Positions 30,721 to 39,346 of a DNA stretch of 64,000 nucleotides are shown one piece after another. The notes below the pieces were generated by a model, which was given only the letters and a program-made list of their open reading frames with translations, searched no databases and was not told the DNA's origin. The position numbers and the translations under genes are program-made. The stretch spans positions 1-64,000 of the forward strand of contig NZ_WWCP01000023.1 of assembly GCF_009857505.1 (NCBI RefSeq), in the 5' to 3' direction. The DNA comes from Duganella lactea (GTDB lineage Bacteria; Pseudomonadota; Gammaproteobacteria; Burkholderiales; Burkholderiaceae_D). Each line of letters opens with the position of its first letter. Within the stretch, counting starts at the first letter, position 1.

Positions 30721-32562
30721 ATGATCAAGAAGACCATTTCCGCACTCGTGCTATCCGCATGCCTGTCGCTGGCCGCCCACGCCGATCCGCTGAGCTACGC
30801 CCGCTACGATCAGGTGCGCACCACCGATCTCTATCTCGACCTGAAGGCTGACTTCAGCCACAAGATCCTGTCCGGCTACGCCGAGCTGACGTTGAACTGG
30901 ATCGACAAGAACGCCCGCACGCTGGTGCTCGACACGAATGAACTGAACATCGCCAAGGTGCAGGTGTTGAACGCCGCCGGCCGCTGGAGCGCCGCCTCGT
31001 TCATGCTCGACAAGCTGGATGTGGAGAAGGGCCGCGCGCTGCGCATCGCCCTGCCATTCCAGCCGCAGAAGGTACGCATTTACTACCGCACCGCGCCGTC
31101 GGCCACCGCGCTGCAGTGGCTCAATCCCGAGCAGACCATGTCCGGCAAGCGTCCGTTCATGTTCAGCCAATCGGAGACAATCAACGCCCGCTCGTGGGCG
31201 CCGGTGCAGGACACGCCGGCGGTGCGCTTCACCTACAGCGCCCGTGTCGAGGCGCCGGCCGGCATGCGGGTGGTGATGAGCGCCGAGAACGACCAGCAGG
31301 CCACCGGCGCCGGCGGCTGGAAGTTCAAGATGGCGCAACCGATTCCGTCCTACCTGCTGGCGATCGCCATCGGCGAGATCGACGTGCGCAACGTCGGTCC
31401 GCGTTCGGCGGTGTACGCCGAGCCGCAGCGCATCGAGGCCGCCGCCGCCGAGATGGCGGACACTGAAAAAATGATCGCCGCCGCCGAAGGCCTGTACGGC
31501 CCGTATCGGTGGGATCGCTACGACATGATCGTGCTGCCGCCGTCGTTCCCGATCGGCGGCATGGAAAATCCGCGCATGACCTTCGTCACGCCGACCATGA
31601 TCGCCGGCGACAAGAGCCTGGTCGACCTGATCGCGCATGAACTGGCGCACTCGTGGTCCGGCAACCTGGTCACCAACGCCTCGTGGAAGCACTTCTGGCT
31701 CAACGAAGGCTTCACCACCTACGTCACCACCCGCATCGTCGAAAAGCTGTATGGCGAGGAAGTGGCGGAGATGAACCTGCAGGTGGAGCAGGAGGAGGCC
31801 ATGGCCTCGCTGGCGAGCATCCCGCTGGCCAAACAGGCGCTGCTCACGCGCGACGCCGACACCAGCGCCGACAGCTACACCGACAAGAGCCTGGTGTACC
31901 CGAAAGGCGCGTGGTTGCTACGCACGCTGGAACAGCGCGCCGGGCGCGACGTGTTCGATCCGTTCCTGCGCGGCTGGTTCGACCAGCATGCCTTCCAGTC
32001 GGCCACCACCCAGGAGTTTGTCGACTACCTGAAGAAAAACCTGCTGGACGCGCATCCCGAGATCATGTCGCAATCCGAGCTGGATGAATGGTTGTACGGT
32101 CCTGGCATTCCAGCCACCGCCAAGCACGCGGCCTCGCCACGTCTGGCGGCGCTGGACGCGCAGCGCGACGCCTGGCTGAAGGGCGAGCTGCCCACCGCCG
32201 AACTGCCGGCCAAGCACTGGATCGCGCTGGAGTGGATGCACTTCCTGAACGACATCGACGGCAAGGCCAGCGCGCTGCAGATGCAGCAGCTGGACCAGAC
32301 CTTCGACCTGGGGAAAACCAGCAACAACGAAATCGCCTACCGCTTCCTGCTGTCGTCGGTGAAGGCCGGCTACAACGTGCGCGAACCACTCAACAAATTC
32401 CTGATGAGCGTGGGCCGCCAGAAGTTCGTGGTGCCGCTGTATGCCGCGCTGCTGAAGAGCCCCAATGAGAAGGATTGGGCGCGCGCGCTGTACGCCAAGG
32501 CGCGTTCGCACTACCATCCGGTTACCCAGGCTTCGGTCGACAAGGCATTCAAACAAAAATGA
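30721..32562 (+). CDS. M1 family aminopeptidase, leukotriene A4 hydrolase-like, exported
   Basis: This 613-residue protein has a Sec signal (MIKKTISALVLSACLSLAAHA). The exopeptidase motif is GGMEN (residues 279–283). The zinc site is H306-E307-x-x-H310 with the third ligand E329 (HELAHSWSGN … NEGF). The C-terminal helical domain resembles the LTA4-hydrolase C domain (YNVREPLNKFLMSVGRQKF). It probably removes N-terminal residues from peptides in the periplasm. Its stop overlaps the start of the next gene (ATGA, 32559–32562), so the two are co-translated. Confidence 0.93.
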   Translation: MIKKTISALVLSACLSLAAHADPLSYARYDQVRTTDLYLDLKADFSHKILSGYAELTLNWIDKNARTLVLDTNELNIAKVQVLNAAGRWSAASFMLDKLDVEKGRALRIALPFQPQKVRIYYRTAPSATALQWLNPEQTMSGKRPFMFSQSETINARSWAPVQDTPAVRFTYSARVEAPAGMRVVMSAENDQQATGAGGWKFKMAQPIPSYLLAIAIGEIDVRNVGPRSAVYAEPQRIEAAAAEMADTEKMIAAAEGLYGPYRWDRYDMIVLPPSFPIGGMENPRMTFVTPTMIAGDKSLVDLIAHELAHSWSGNLVTNASWKHFWLNEGFTTYVTTRIVEKLYGEEVAEMNLQVEQEEAMASLASIPLAKQALLTRDADTSADSYTDKSLVYPKGAWLLRTLEQRAGRDVFDPFLRGWFDQHAFQSATTQEFVDYLKKNLLDAHPEIMSQSELDEWLYGPGIPATAKHAASPRLAALDAQRDAWLKGELPTAELPAKHWIALEWMHFLNDIDGKASALQMQQLDQTFDLGKTSNNEIAYRFLLSSVKAGYNVREPLNKFLMSVGRQKFVVPLYAALLKSPNEKDWARALYAKARSHYHPVTQASVDKAFKQK

Positions 32563-34178
32563 ACACTACCCGTACTTTCGCAGCCACCGTGTTGACGCTG
32601 GCTGTCTGGGGCGCGCTCGCCGGCGCGCCGGCAATCGCCGCCGACGCGGCGCCTCCGGCGTCGGCCGCCGTCCCGGCGTTCAATCTCGACGCGGACGTCA
32701 ACCGCGCGCTGAAAACCTTCAACGTGCCCGGCATGGCGATCGCCATCGTCAAGGATGGCAAAGTGGTGGTGGCCAAGGGATACGGTGTGCGCAAGCTCGG
32801 CGAGCCGGCGCCGGTCAGCGGCAAGACGCTGTTTGAAATCGCCTCCAACTCCAAGGCGTTCACCGCCGCCGGCCTGGCGATGCTGGTCGACGAAGGCAAG
32901 ATCGCCTGGGACGATCCCGTCACCAAGCACCTGCCGGGCTTCCAGATGTACGACTCCTACGTCACCGGCCAGATGACGATCCGCGATCTGCTGGTGCACC
33001 GCAGTGGCCTGGGTCTCGGCGCCGGCGATTTGCTGTGGTGGCCGAGTACCCAGTTCAGCACCGACGAGATCATCTCCAGGCTGCGCTACATCAAGCCGGC
33101 CACCAGCTTCCGCGCCAGCTACGCGTATGACAATCTGCTCTACATCGTGGCCGGCAAGATCATCGCCGAGAAGACCGGCAAGCCGTGGGGCGAGGCGATT
33201 CACGAGCGCATCCTGGCGCCGCTGGGCATGAACGGCACCACCACCAGCGTCGCCGAGATGCTGGCCAGCGCCGATTACTCGGCGCCGCACAGCAAGATCA
33301 ACGACCAGATCGCGGTGGTGAAGCCGATGCCGGTGCCGAACGCGGTGGGCGCGGTCGGCATCGACACCAGCGCCGAGGATATCGCGCGCTGGATGACGGT
33401 GCTGCTCAACGGCGGCAAGATGGACAACGGCAAGCAGCTGTTCAGCGCCCGGCAAGCCGCCGAGATGTGGAGCGAGCAGACGCCGATGCGCATCCGCGAA
33501 CCCAAGCCGGCGCTGGCGGCCACCAAGCCCAACTTCTACGCGTATGGCCTTGGCTTCCAGCTGCGCGACTACAAGGGCCGCAAGCTGGTGATGCACGGCG
33601 GCGCGCTGCAGGGCTTTTATTCGACGGTGCTGATGGTGCCGGAGGAGAAGCTGGGCATCGCCATCCTGACCAACGCCGAGAACAGCCCGGCCATGGCCTC
33701 GCTGTATTACCGCATCCTGGACCAGTATCTGAAGGTGCAACCGTCCGACTGGATCACGCTGTACGCGCAGCAGGAGGCGGCGGCGCACCAGGAGGAACTG
33801 GAGCGTCAGGGCAAGGAGCATACGTCGCGCGCGGTGGACTCGAAACCATCGTTGCCGCTGGCGTCCTACGATGGCGAGTATGAGGATGCGTGGTACGGCA
33901 AGATCAGCATCCGCGCGGAGGGCGGCAAGCATGTGATGCGCTTCGAACGCACGCCCGATCTGACGGGGGAACTGGAGCACTTCCAGCACGATACCTTCAT
34001 CGTGCGCTGGAAAGAGCGTAACTTCAACGCCGATGCTTACGTGACGTTTGCGCTGAATCCCGACGGCAGTATCGAGCGCATGAAGATGGCGCCGGTGTCC
34101 ACCGAGACGGACTTCAGCTACGACTTCCGCGATCTGACCTTCACCCCGGTTCGTCATCCCGCCGATTCGGCGAAATAA
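32559..34178 (+). CDS. Serine hydrolase, beta-lactamase/class C PBP fold with C-terminal DUF3471-like domain
   Basis: This 539-residue protein starts at ATG 32559. MNTTRTFAATVLTLAVWGAL begins a Sec signal peptide that probably ends at AIAA. The catalytic set is S96-N-S-K99 (SxxK), Y190-D-N192 (YxN) and H346-G-G348 in place of KTG. This is the AmpC/EstB-like fold that includes beta-lactamases, DD-peptidases and esterases or peptidases. The C-terminal part, from about residue 425, looks like the beta-barrel appended to D-aminopeptidase-like members. Coupling to an aminopeptidase suggests peptide degradation rather than antibiotic resistance; this is inference. Confidence 0.88.
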   Translation: MNTTRTFAATVLTLAVWGALAGAPAIAADAAPPASAAVPAFNLDADVNRALKTFNVPGMAIAIVKDGKVVVAKGYGVRKLGEPAPVSGKTLFEIASNSKAFTAAGLAMLVDEGKIAWDDPVTKHLPGFQMYDSYVTGQMTIRDLLVHRSGLGLGAGDLLWWPSTQFSTDEIISRLRYIKPATSFRASYAYDNLLYIVAGKIIAEKTGKPWGEAIHERILAPLGMNGTTTSVAEMLASADYSAPHSKINDQIAVVKPMPVPNAVGAVGIDTSAEDIARWMTVLLNGGKMDNGKQLFSARQAAEMWSEQTPMRIREPKPALAATKPNFYAYGLGFQLRDYKGRKLVMHGGALQGFYSTVLMVPEEKLGIAILTNAENSPAMASLYYRILDQYLKVQPSDWITLYAQQEAAAHQEELERQGKEHTSRAVDSKPSLPLASYDGEYEDAWYGKISIRAEGGKHVMRFERTPDLTGELEHFQHDTFIVRWKERNFNADAYVTFALNPDGSIERMKMAPVSTETDFSYDFRDLTFTPVRHPADSAK

Positions 34179-34187
34179 CGGCGGCGG

Positions 34188-35900
34188 CTACTCCACGCGG
34201 TTGCGGCCATTGCGCTTGGCGCGGTACAGCGCCAGGTCGGCCGCGTGCAGCAGGCTGTCCAGCGCCGCCGTCGGACCGCTGGCGCTGGCCACTCCAAAGC
34301 TGGCGGTCACCCGCAGAATGTGGCCGTCGGCCAGTGTCAACGGCTCGCGCTCGATCGCCACGCGCAGGCGTTCGGCCAGGATGCGCGCCTGCTCGTGCGT
34401 GCAGTGCGACGGCATCACCACAAACTCCTCGCCGCCGTGACGCGCCAGAATCTCGCCGTCCCGCAGTTCCGCGCGCACCACCGCCGTCACCCCGATCAGC
34501 GCCTGGTCGCCGGCCTCGTGGCCGTGCGAATCGTTGACCGATTTGAAGTGATCGAGGTCGAACAGGATCACCGCCAGCGTGGCGTTGTGCGCCCGCGCGG
34601 CGTGCAGCCGCTGATTGCCGGCCGAGGCGAAGGCGCGGCGGTTCAGGATGCCGGTCAGATAATCGGTGTTGGCGCGCACGCGCAGCTCCTCGATCAGGTG
34701 CTGCCGCTCCAGTTCCAGTTGCTGCCGCTCGATGCTGTTGTTGCGCAGCGTGGACAGCGCGCGCAGCATGTCGCCGATTTCATCGTTGCGTTGCAAGCCG
34801 CTCGGGTCGCGCGAGTAATCGCCGTTGCCCAAGCGGATCACCGCGCGCGTGGCGTGCAGCAGCGGTACGATCACGCGCCGGCGCACGATCAGCAGCAACA
34901 GCGTTAGCGCCAGCAGGATCGCCGCCCCGGCAAGCACCGCGATCCACAGTTCGCGGCGCGCATGCGCATGGTCTTTCTGCGCCCGCTGCTCGGCTTCGTG
35001 CAGCAGCGTGTCGCGCAGCGTCAGGATGGGCGTCATGGTCGGCACGTAGCGCAGTGCGAACTGGTTGGTGTCCATGGCATACGGCCGTCCGGCGCGACTG
35101 TCGCGCTCCACCTCCGCCACCAGCCGCTGCCCGGCGCCCAGCGCGATGTCGTCGACGCGCGCCATCGCGGCGGTCAGCGCGGCGTCATCGCCGCGATGGT
35201 CGCCCGGCGACAGGATCTGCTGGCGCAGTTGCGCGATGCGGCCGCGCAGCAGTTGCAGCTGCTGGTGGTCTTCCGCCGTCAGCGGCTGGCGTGTGGCCAG
35301 CGCCACGGTCAGCGTGGAGCCCATGCGGCCGGCGTATTCGCGCAGCTCGACCGCGTAGCGTGCCCGGATCAGCGCGCGCGAGACGCGCGGATAGACGCGC
35401 TCCGAGGCCAGCGTATAGCCGGTCACCGCGTCCAGCGCCAGCGGCACCAAATCGAACATCTGGCTGATCGCGGTCTGCATTTTTTCCGGCGTGCGTTGCG
35501 GCGGCGGCAGCGCCGCCAACTGGTCGACCGTGGCGCGCGCCGCCGCCAGCGCCGTGTGCAGCGGCTGCAAAGCCGCGACGCGTGCCGCGCCTTGCATCTT
35601 GAGTTCGCGCTCCAGCTGCAGCAACGCCAGGTCGGTGATGGCGCGACCCACCCGCAGGCGTTCGCGCAGCGCCGGGTCCACCGTCGCGCCGGTGGCGCCC
35701 AGCACCGCGTTGACCGGGCCGCGCTCGAACGACAGTTTTTCCGCCGCGACCATCGCGCTGTGCGTCAGCCGCAGCGCCTGCAACCCGGCGTTGGTGGCGT
35801 CGTAGCGGCGCCAGGCGTTGTGCGTGATATGTCCCACCATGCCGCACACCAGCAGCGCCAGGACGGCGGTGGACAGCGTGAGCAGGCGGGTCAGTTTCAT
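34188..35900 (-). CDS. Membrane-bound GGDEF protein with HAMP (putative diguanylate cyclase)
   Basis: This 570-residue protein starts at ATG 35900 (MKLTRLLTLSTAVLALLVCG). An N-terminal membrane helix, a long helical periplasmic region (about 30–310), a second helix (about 318–340) and a HAMP segment precede the GGDEF domain. The active-site loop is GGEEF (489–493), a competent variant. The inhibitory site position reads R480-D-G-E483, that is RxxE not RxxD, so product inhibition may be weak. It is convergent with the serine hydrolase gene and divergent from panD. Confidence 0.9.
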   Translation of the reverse strand: MKLTRLLTLSTAVLALLVCGMVGHITHNAWRRYDATNAGLQALRLTHSAMVAAEKLSFERGPVNAVLGATGATVDPALRERLRVGRAITDLALLQLERELKMQGAARVAALQPLHTALAAARATVDQLAALPPPQRTPEKMQTAISQMFDLVPLALDAVTGYTLASERVYPRVSRALIRARYAVELREYAGRMGSTLTVALATRQPLTAEDHQQLQLLRGRIAQLRQQILSPGDHRGDDAALTAAMARVDDIALGAGQRLVAEVERDSRAGRPYAMDTNQFALRYVPTMTPILTLRDTLLHEAEQRAQKDHAHARRELWIAVLAGAAILLALTLLLLIVRRRVIVPLLHATRAVIRLGNGDYSRDPSGLQRNDEIGDMLRALSTLRNNSIERQQLELERQHLIEELRVRANTDYLTGILNRRAFASAGNQRLHAARAHNATLAVILFDLDHFKSVNDSHGHEAGDQALIGVTAVVRAELRDGEILARHGGEEFVVMPSHCTHEQARILAERLRVAIEREPLTLADGHILRVTASFGVASASGPTAALDSLLHAADLALYRAKRNGRNRVE

Positions 35901-35985
35901 GAAAATAGATGAATGGGCGTGTTGCTGGCAATATGCCACAAAGCGGGCTGTTGCGGGCGGGAATGCGGCGTTGCACCGCGGCAGA

Positions 35986-35994
35986 TGGTACAAT
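35986..35994 (+). promoter_or_regulatory. Extended -10 promoter candidate for panD
   Basis: TGGTACAAT matches the extended -10 form TGnTATAAT at five of six -10 positions, 74 nt upstream of the panD start. No good -35 is found at 17 bp, which extended -10 promoters tolerate. It lies in the interval between the divergent GGDEF and panD genes. Confidence 0.5.
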
Positions 35995-36067
35995 GCCGCC
36001 CTTCGCGTCACTGCCGCCGCCTGGTCAGGATGCCAAGTTTGAACGACTACTCGAAGGATAGAATGCC

Positions 36068-36427
36068 ATGCAACGTATTATGCTGCGCTCCAAGCTGCAC
36101 CGCGTAACGGTCACCCAGGCCGACCTGAACTACGAAGGCTCCTGCGGCATCGACGTCGACCTGCTGGAAGCCGCCGACATCAAGGTCAACGAACAGATCG
36201 AACTGTATAACGTCAACAACGGCGAGCGTTTCGCCACCTACGCCATTCCGGGCAAGCGCGGCAGCGGCGAGATTTCGCTCAACGGCGCCGCCGCCCGCAA
36301 GGCGCAGCTGGGCGACCTGCTGATCATCTGCACCTACGGCCCGATGACCGACGCCGAGATTGCGACGCACGTGCCGAAGCTGGTGTTCGTCGACGAACAC
36401 AACAAAATCAAAAGCATCAAGCAATAA
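36068..36427 (+). CDS. panD: Aspartate 1-decarboxylase
   Basis: This 119-residue protein begins [20 protein letters not shown]. The self-cleavage site Gly24-Ser25 in NYEGSCGID generates the pyruvoyl cofactor. R54 and the segment [19 protein letters not shown] are conserved. It makes beta-alanine from aspartate for pantothenate and CoA synthesis. The SD AAGGA is 9 nt upstream. A long perfect palindrome terminator follows the stop. Confidence 0.97.
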   Translation: MQRIMLRSKLHRVTVTQADLNYEGSCGIDVDLLEAADIKVNEQIELYNVNNGERFATYAIPGKRGSGEISLNGAAARKAQLGDLLIICTYGPMTDAEIATHVPKLVFVDEHNKIKSIKQ

Positions 36428-36450
36428 CGCCGCCGGCGTTCAGCCGCGCG

Positions 36451-36501
36451 AACGCGTGGCGTCGCGGTGGCCCGGGCCACCGCGACGCCACGCGTTTTTT
36501 T
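36451..36501 (+). terminator. Terminator of panD: 46-nt perfect palindrome plus T7
   Basis: Positions 36451–36496 form an uninterrupted 23-bp perfect inverted repeat centred on CCC|GGG (36473/36474). Its left arm starts AACGCGTGGCGTCGCGG. It is followed by a T run (36495–36501). This is a very strong intrinsic terminator for panD. It also abuts the stop codon of the convergent Crp/Fnr-like gene. Confidence 0.9.
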
Positions 36502-37120
36502 ATGCCTTGCTGCCGTCCTGCCGCAGCAGCTGCGACATGTACTGCGGCGTGATGCCGAGGAAGGATGCCACCACCTTCTGCGACACGCGCTGTTCCAGGC
36601 CCGGATACTCGCGGCGGAAGGCGTGCAGCCGGCCCTGCGCCGGCGAGGCGTTCAGGTACAGGCGTCGGCTCTGCTCGATGATGGCGCGCTGGGTCGCGCC
36701 CAGATAGTAGTCGCGCAACAGCGTGTTGCCGCGATAGGTGTTGAGCACCTCCAGCCAGTCCAGGCGGAAGCCGTGGACAGCGGTTTCCGCGATGACGAAA
36801 TTGAGCGCCGGCTCGGCGTCGCGCGCGCGCAGCAGATCGTCGTGCGCGCCGGCCGCCTCGCCATCGGTCTGGAAATGCAGCGTGACTTCGTTGCCGGTCT
36901 CGGTGATGAAGCCGGTGCGCGCCACGCCGCTGTGCAGCCAGTGCACATGCTGCACCGGCGTGCCGATGCGTTGCAGGTATTCGCCCTTGCGCACGCTGAA
37001 CGGCCGCGTCAACGGCGCCAGCAGGCGGGTGGCTTCATCGTATAGTTCGGGCGTGACGCCGTAGCGGCGTGACACGACTTCGCGGTATTTCGCGCGGTGT
37101 TCAAGGAATGCGTTGCTCAT
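36500..37120 (-). CDS. Crp/Fnr family transcriptional regulator
   Basis: This 206-residue protein has a cyclic-nucleotide-binding-like domain (about residues 25–130, VRKGEYLQRIGTPVQHVHWL) and a C-terminal helix-turn-helix (about 165–200, VSQKVVASFLGITPQYMSQL). No FNR-type cysteine cluster is present at the N terminus. The ligand-pocket residues are not those of a clear cAMP binder, so the signal is unknown. Its stop lies inside the T run of the panD terminator. An AT-rich region with direct repeats lies upstream and may be its operator. Confidence 0.85.
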   Translation of the reverse strand: MSNAFLEHRAKYREVVSRRYGVTPELYDEATRLLAPLTRPFSVRKGEYLQRIGTPVQHVHWLHSGVARTGFITETGNEVTLHFQTDGEAAGAHDDLLRARDAEPALNFVIAETAVHGFRLDWLEVLNTYRGNTLLRDYYLGATQRAIIEQSRRLYLNASPAQGRLHAFRREYPGLEQRVSQKVVASFLGITPQYMSQLLRQDGSKA

Positions 37121-37180
37121 CTCAGTTTTTTAGGAGTGGCAGGGGGGGCACGGCGATGTAAATGGCCGTACATAATGAAC

Positions 37181-37227
37181 TTCAAAGTGTAAACGTTTTC
37201 AAAGTGCAACACACAATATTTGTTGCA
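37181..37227. promoter_or_regulatory. Direct and inverted repeats in AT-rich region upstream of Crp/Fnr-like gene
   Basis: TTCAAAGTGTAA (37181–37192) and TTCAAAGTGCAA (37198–37209) are direct repeats 17 bp apart. The second overlaps the inverted repeat TGCAACA (37205–37211) / TGTTGCA (37221–37227). They fall 60–107 bp upstream of the divergent regulator start. This patch is far more AT-rich than its surroundings. Operator function, perhaps for the Crp/Fnr-like protein, is inferred. The rest of 37228–37483 holds no clear gene; TTGCCT (37292–37297) and ATTAAT (37315–37320), 17 bp apart, could form a promoter for the chemotaxis genes. Confidence 0.4.
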
Positions 37228-37483
37228 AAATGGAATTAAGTTTTGAAAATTTGATTTTAAACTTAAAGAAGTTGAAGTGGCGGCCGCTGAGTTGCCTATT
37301 TTCGTTACTACTATATTAATAGTTTTGCCGGCTCAATCACGCGGCCAGGCTGTGGTTGTATCTGTGCAACAGCGCCGCCTTTCGCGCATGCGCGGTGTCG
37401 CACGTGTGGATTTCTGCGCTACAGTGGACCTCCCGAAGGCGCTGTCTGAGCGGCGCCCGGCTACTACAGTGGGGTGGCATCCA

Positions 37484-38644
37484 GTGATCCATCAAAGCGG
37501 ATTTGGTAGCAAAAAAATAGTCGCGTTCGGCCTGGCCGCGGCGGGCGCGTTAGGGACCATCGTCGCCGGCTGGAGCGCCTGGGGATGGATGACGCTGATC
37601 TGGGCGGCGCTGTTGCTGGGGGCCGCCGCATGGCTGACGCGCGATGGCGATGGCGCGGCGGCCGGCGGTGGCGGCGACGCCATGATCGAGGACTATCTTG
37701 AAAGCCGCGAACGTTTCGGCGACGCCGTGCTGCCGGTGTGGGGCCGCCATATCGAAAACTCGCGTGCGCAGATGGAGGAGGCGGTGTCCGACCTGGCCAC
37801 GCGCTTCTCCAATATCGTCGACAAGCTCGATGGCGCGCTACATGTCTCCGGCGGCGCCGGTCAGGGCGAACATTCGATGACCGAGGTGTTCGCGCACAGC
37901 GAGCAGCGGCTGGGCTCCGTGGTGGCGTCGATGAAATCGGCGATGGCCTCCAAGCACGCCATGCTGGTGCAGATCAAGGACCTGGAACGCTTCACGCGTG
38001 AACTGCGCGGCATGGCCGAAGGCGTGGCCAGCATCGCCGCGCAAACCAATCTGCTGGCGCTGAACGCCGCCATCGAGGCGGCGCGCGCCGGTCCCGCCGG
38101 CGCCGGCTTCGCGGTGGTGGCCACCGAGGTGCGCATGCTGTCGATGCGCTCCGCTGAAACCGGCAAGGAAATCACCAACCGCGTGGGCCTGATCAGCAGC
38201 GCCATTCTGGCCGCCAGCCAGGCCGCCGAACAATCCCGCGACGCCGAGGACAAGTCGATGCAGTCGGCCGAAGGCATGATCGAGGCGGTGCTCAGCGAGT
38301 TTCGCGAAATGACCGATGCGCTGGTGCAGTCGTCGGCGCTGCTCAAGCAGCAGAGCATGGGTATCCAGGGCGAGGTGGGCGAGGCGCTGGTGCAGTTGCA
38401 GTTCCAGGACCGTGTGAGCCAGGTGATGTCGCACGTGCGCGCCAACATGGAGCAGTTGCTGCCGCTGCTGCGCGAGAACCGCCAGCGCTATCGCGACACC
38501 GGTACGCTGGCGCCGCTCGACCCCGACCAGCTGATGAACGATTTGCGCAAAACTTATGCGATGGCGGAGGAACACGCGGTGCACAGCGGCGCCAGGCTGG
38601 CCGCGCCGGCGGCCGCCGCGGCGGATGAAATCACTTTTTTCTGA
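37484..38644 (+). CDS. Short methyl-accepting chemotaxis protein with CheZ-like C-terminal helix
   Basis: Start GTG 37484 is chosen because GGGGTGG (37471–37477) lies 6 nt upstream. Longer in-frame readings back to 37277 look non-coding. The product has 386 residues. Two membrane helices (about 9–50) are joined by a very short loop, so there is no periplasmic sensor. The signalling hairpin ([20 protein letters not shown], then [19 protein letters not shown]) is a variant of the canonical tip region. The segment [17 protein letters not shown] has D309xxxQ313 and resembles the CheZ catalytic helix. It is the first gene of the chemosensory cluster, 12 nt upstream of cheY. Confidence 0.85.
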   Translation: MIHQSGFGSKKIVAFGLAAAGALGTIVAGWSAWGWMTLIWAALLLGAAAWLTRDGDGAAAGGGGDAMIEDYLESRERFGDAVLPVWGRHIENSRAQMEEAVSDLATRFSNIVDKLDGALHVSGGAGQGEHSMTEVFAHSEQRLGSVVASMKSAMASKHAMLVQIKDLERFTRELRGMAEGVASIAAQTNLLALNAAIEAARAGPAGAGFAVVATEVRMLSMRSAETGKEITNRVGLISSAILAASQAAEQSRDAEDKSMQSAEGMIEAVLSEFREMTDALVQSSALLKQQSMGIQGEVGEALVQLQFQDRVSQVMSHVRANMEQLLPLLRENRQRYRDTGTLAPLDPDQLMNDLRKTYAMAEEHAVHSGARLAAPAAAAADEITFF

Positions 38645-38656
38645 GGTGGATGAAAC

Positions 38657-39025
38657 ATGGGCAAAACCATTATGGTGGTCGACGATTCGGCCTCGTTGCG
38701 GCAGGTGGTGGGCATTGCGCTCAAGGGCGCCGGTTATGATGTGATCGAGGGGCGGGACGGGGTGGACGCGCTGTCCAAGTGCACCGGCCAGAAAATCCAT
38801 CTGGTGGTGTGCGACGTGAACATGCCGAACATGGACGGCATTACCTTCGTCAAGCAATTCAAGCAGCTGCCCAACTATAAATTCACGCCGGTGATCATGC
38901 TGACCACCGAATCGCAGGAGAGCAAGAAGGAGGAGGGCAAGGCGGCCGGCGCGAGAGCCTGGGTGGTCAAGCCCTTCAAGCCGGAGGTGCTGCTGGGCGC
39001 CGTGGCCAAACTGGTACTACCCTGA
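38657..39025 (+). CDS. cheY: CheY-type single-domain response regulator
   Basis: This 122-residue receiver domain contains the acidic pair D9-D10, phosphoacceptor D53 (VVCDVNMPNMDG), switch threonine T83/T84 and K105 in KPF. No output domain is present. It is the probable phosphorylation target of the CheA encoded two genes downstream. It could act on a motor or another effector; no flagellar genes are in the window. Confidence 0.95.
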   Translation: MGKTIMVVDDSASLRQVVGIALKGAGYDVIEGRDGVDALSKCTGQKIHLVVCDVNMPNMDGITFVKQFKQLPNYKFTPVIMLTTESQESKKEEGKAAGARAWVVKPFKPEVLLGAVAKLVLP

Positions 39026-39039
39026 TCCAGGAGGCTGCG

Positions 39040-39336
39040 ATGGCAGACGATGTCACCCATCTTTCCCTCGACGGCGAAATGACGATTTACCGCGCCGCCG
39101 ATTTGAAAGTCACCGTGCTGGAGGCGCTGCGCAAAACGCGCGCGCTGGAAATCGATTTGTCGGCGGTAACGGAGCTGGACACCGCCGGCCTGCAGCTGCT
39201 GATGCTGGCCAAACAGACCGCCGCCGCCGAACAGCGCGAGCTGCGCCTGGTGCGGCACAGCCCCGCCGTTGTGGAAATCTTCGCGATGCTGGACCTGGGC
39301 GCCTTCTTCGGCGACACCGTGCTGACACACGCTTGA
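39040..39336 (+). CDS. STAS domain protein
   Basis: This 98-residue single STAS domain resembles anti-sigma factor antagonists. The phosphorylatable-loop region reads ELDTAGLQLLMLA, with Thr at the position usually held by Ser (DSxGL). No partner kinase of the RsbW type is present. STAS genes next to cheA occur in several chemosensory clusters, where their function is unclear. It begins 14 nt after cheY. Confidence 0.85.
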   Translation: MADDVTHLSLDGEMTIYRAADLKVTVLEALRKTRALEIDLSAVTELDTAGLQLLMLAKQTAAAEQRELRLVRHSPAVVEIFAMLDLGAFFGDTVLTHA

Positions 39337-39346
39337 GGGCAGAACC

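Noticed and set aside
32559..34178. Beta-lactamase resistance gene
   Set aside because: The fold is shared by esterases and peptidases; KTG is replaced by HGG and the gene is coupled to an aminopeptidase.
37277..37483. N-terminal extension of the short MCP starting at 37277
   Set aside because: The extra residues are not MCP-like and lack an SD; GTG 37484 has a good SD and leads straight into the membrane helices.
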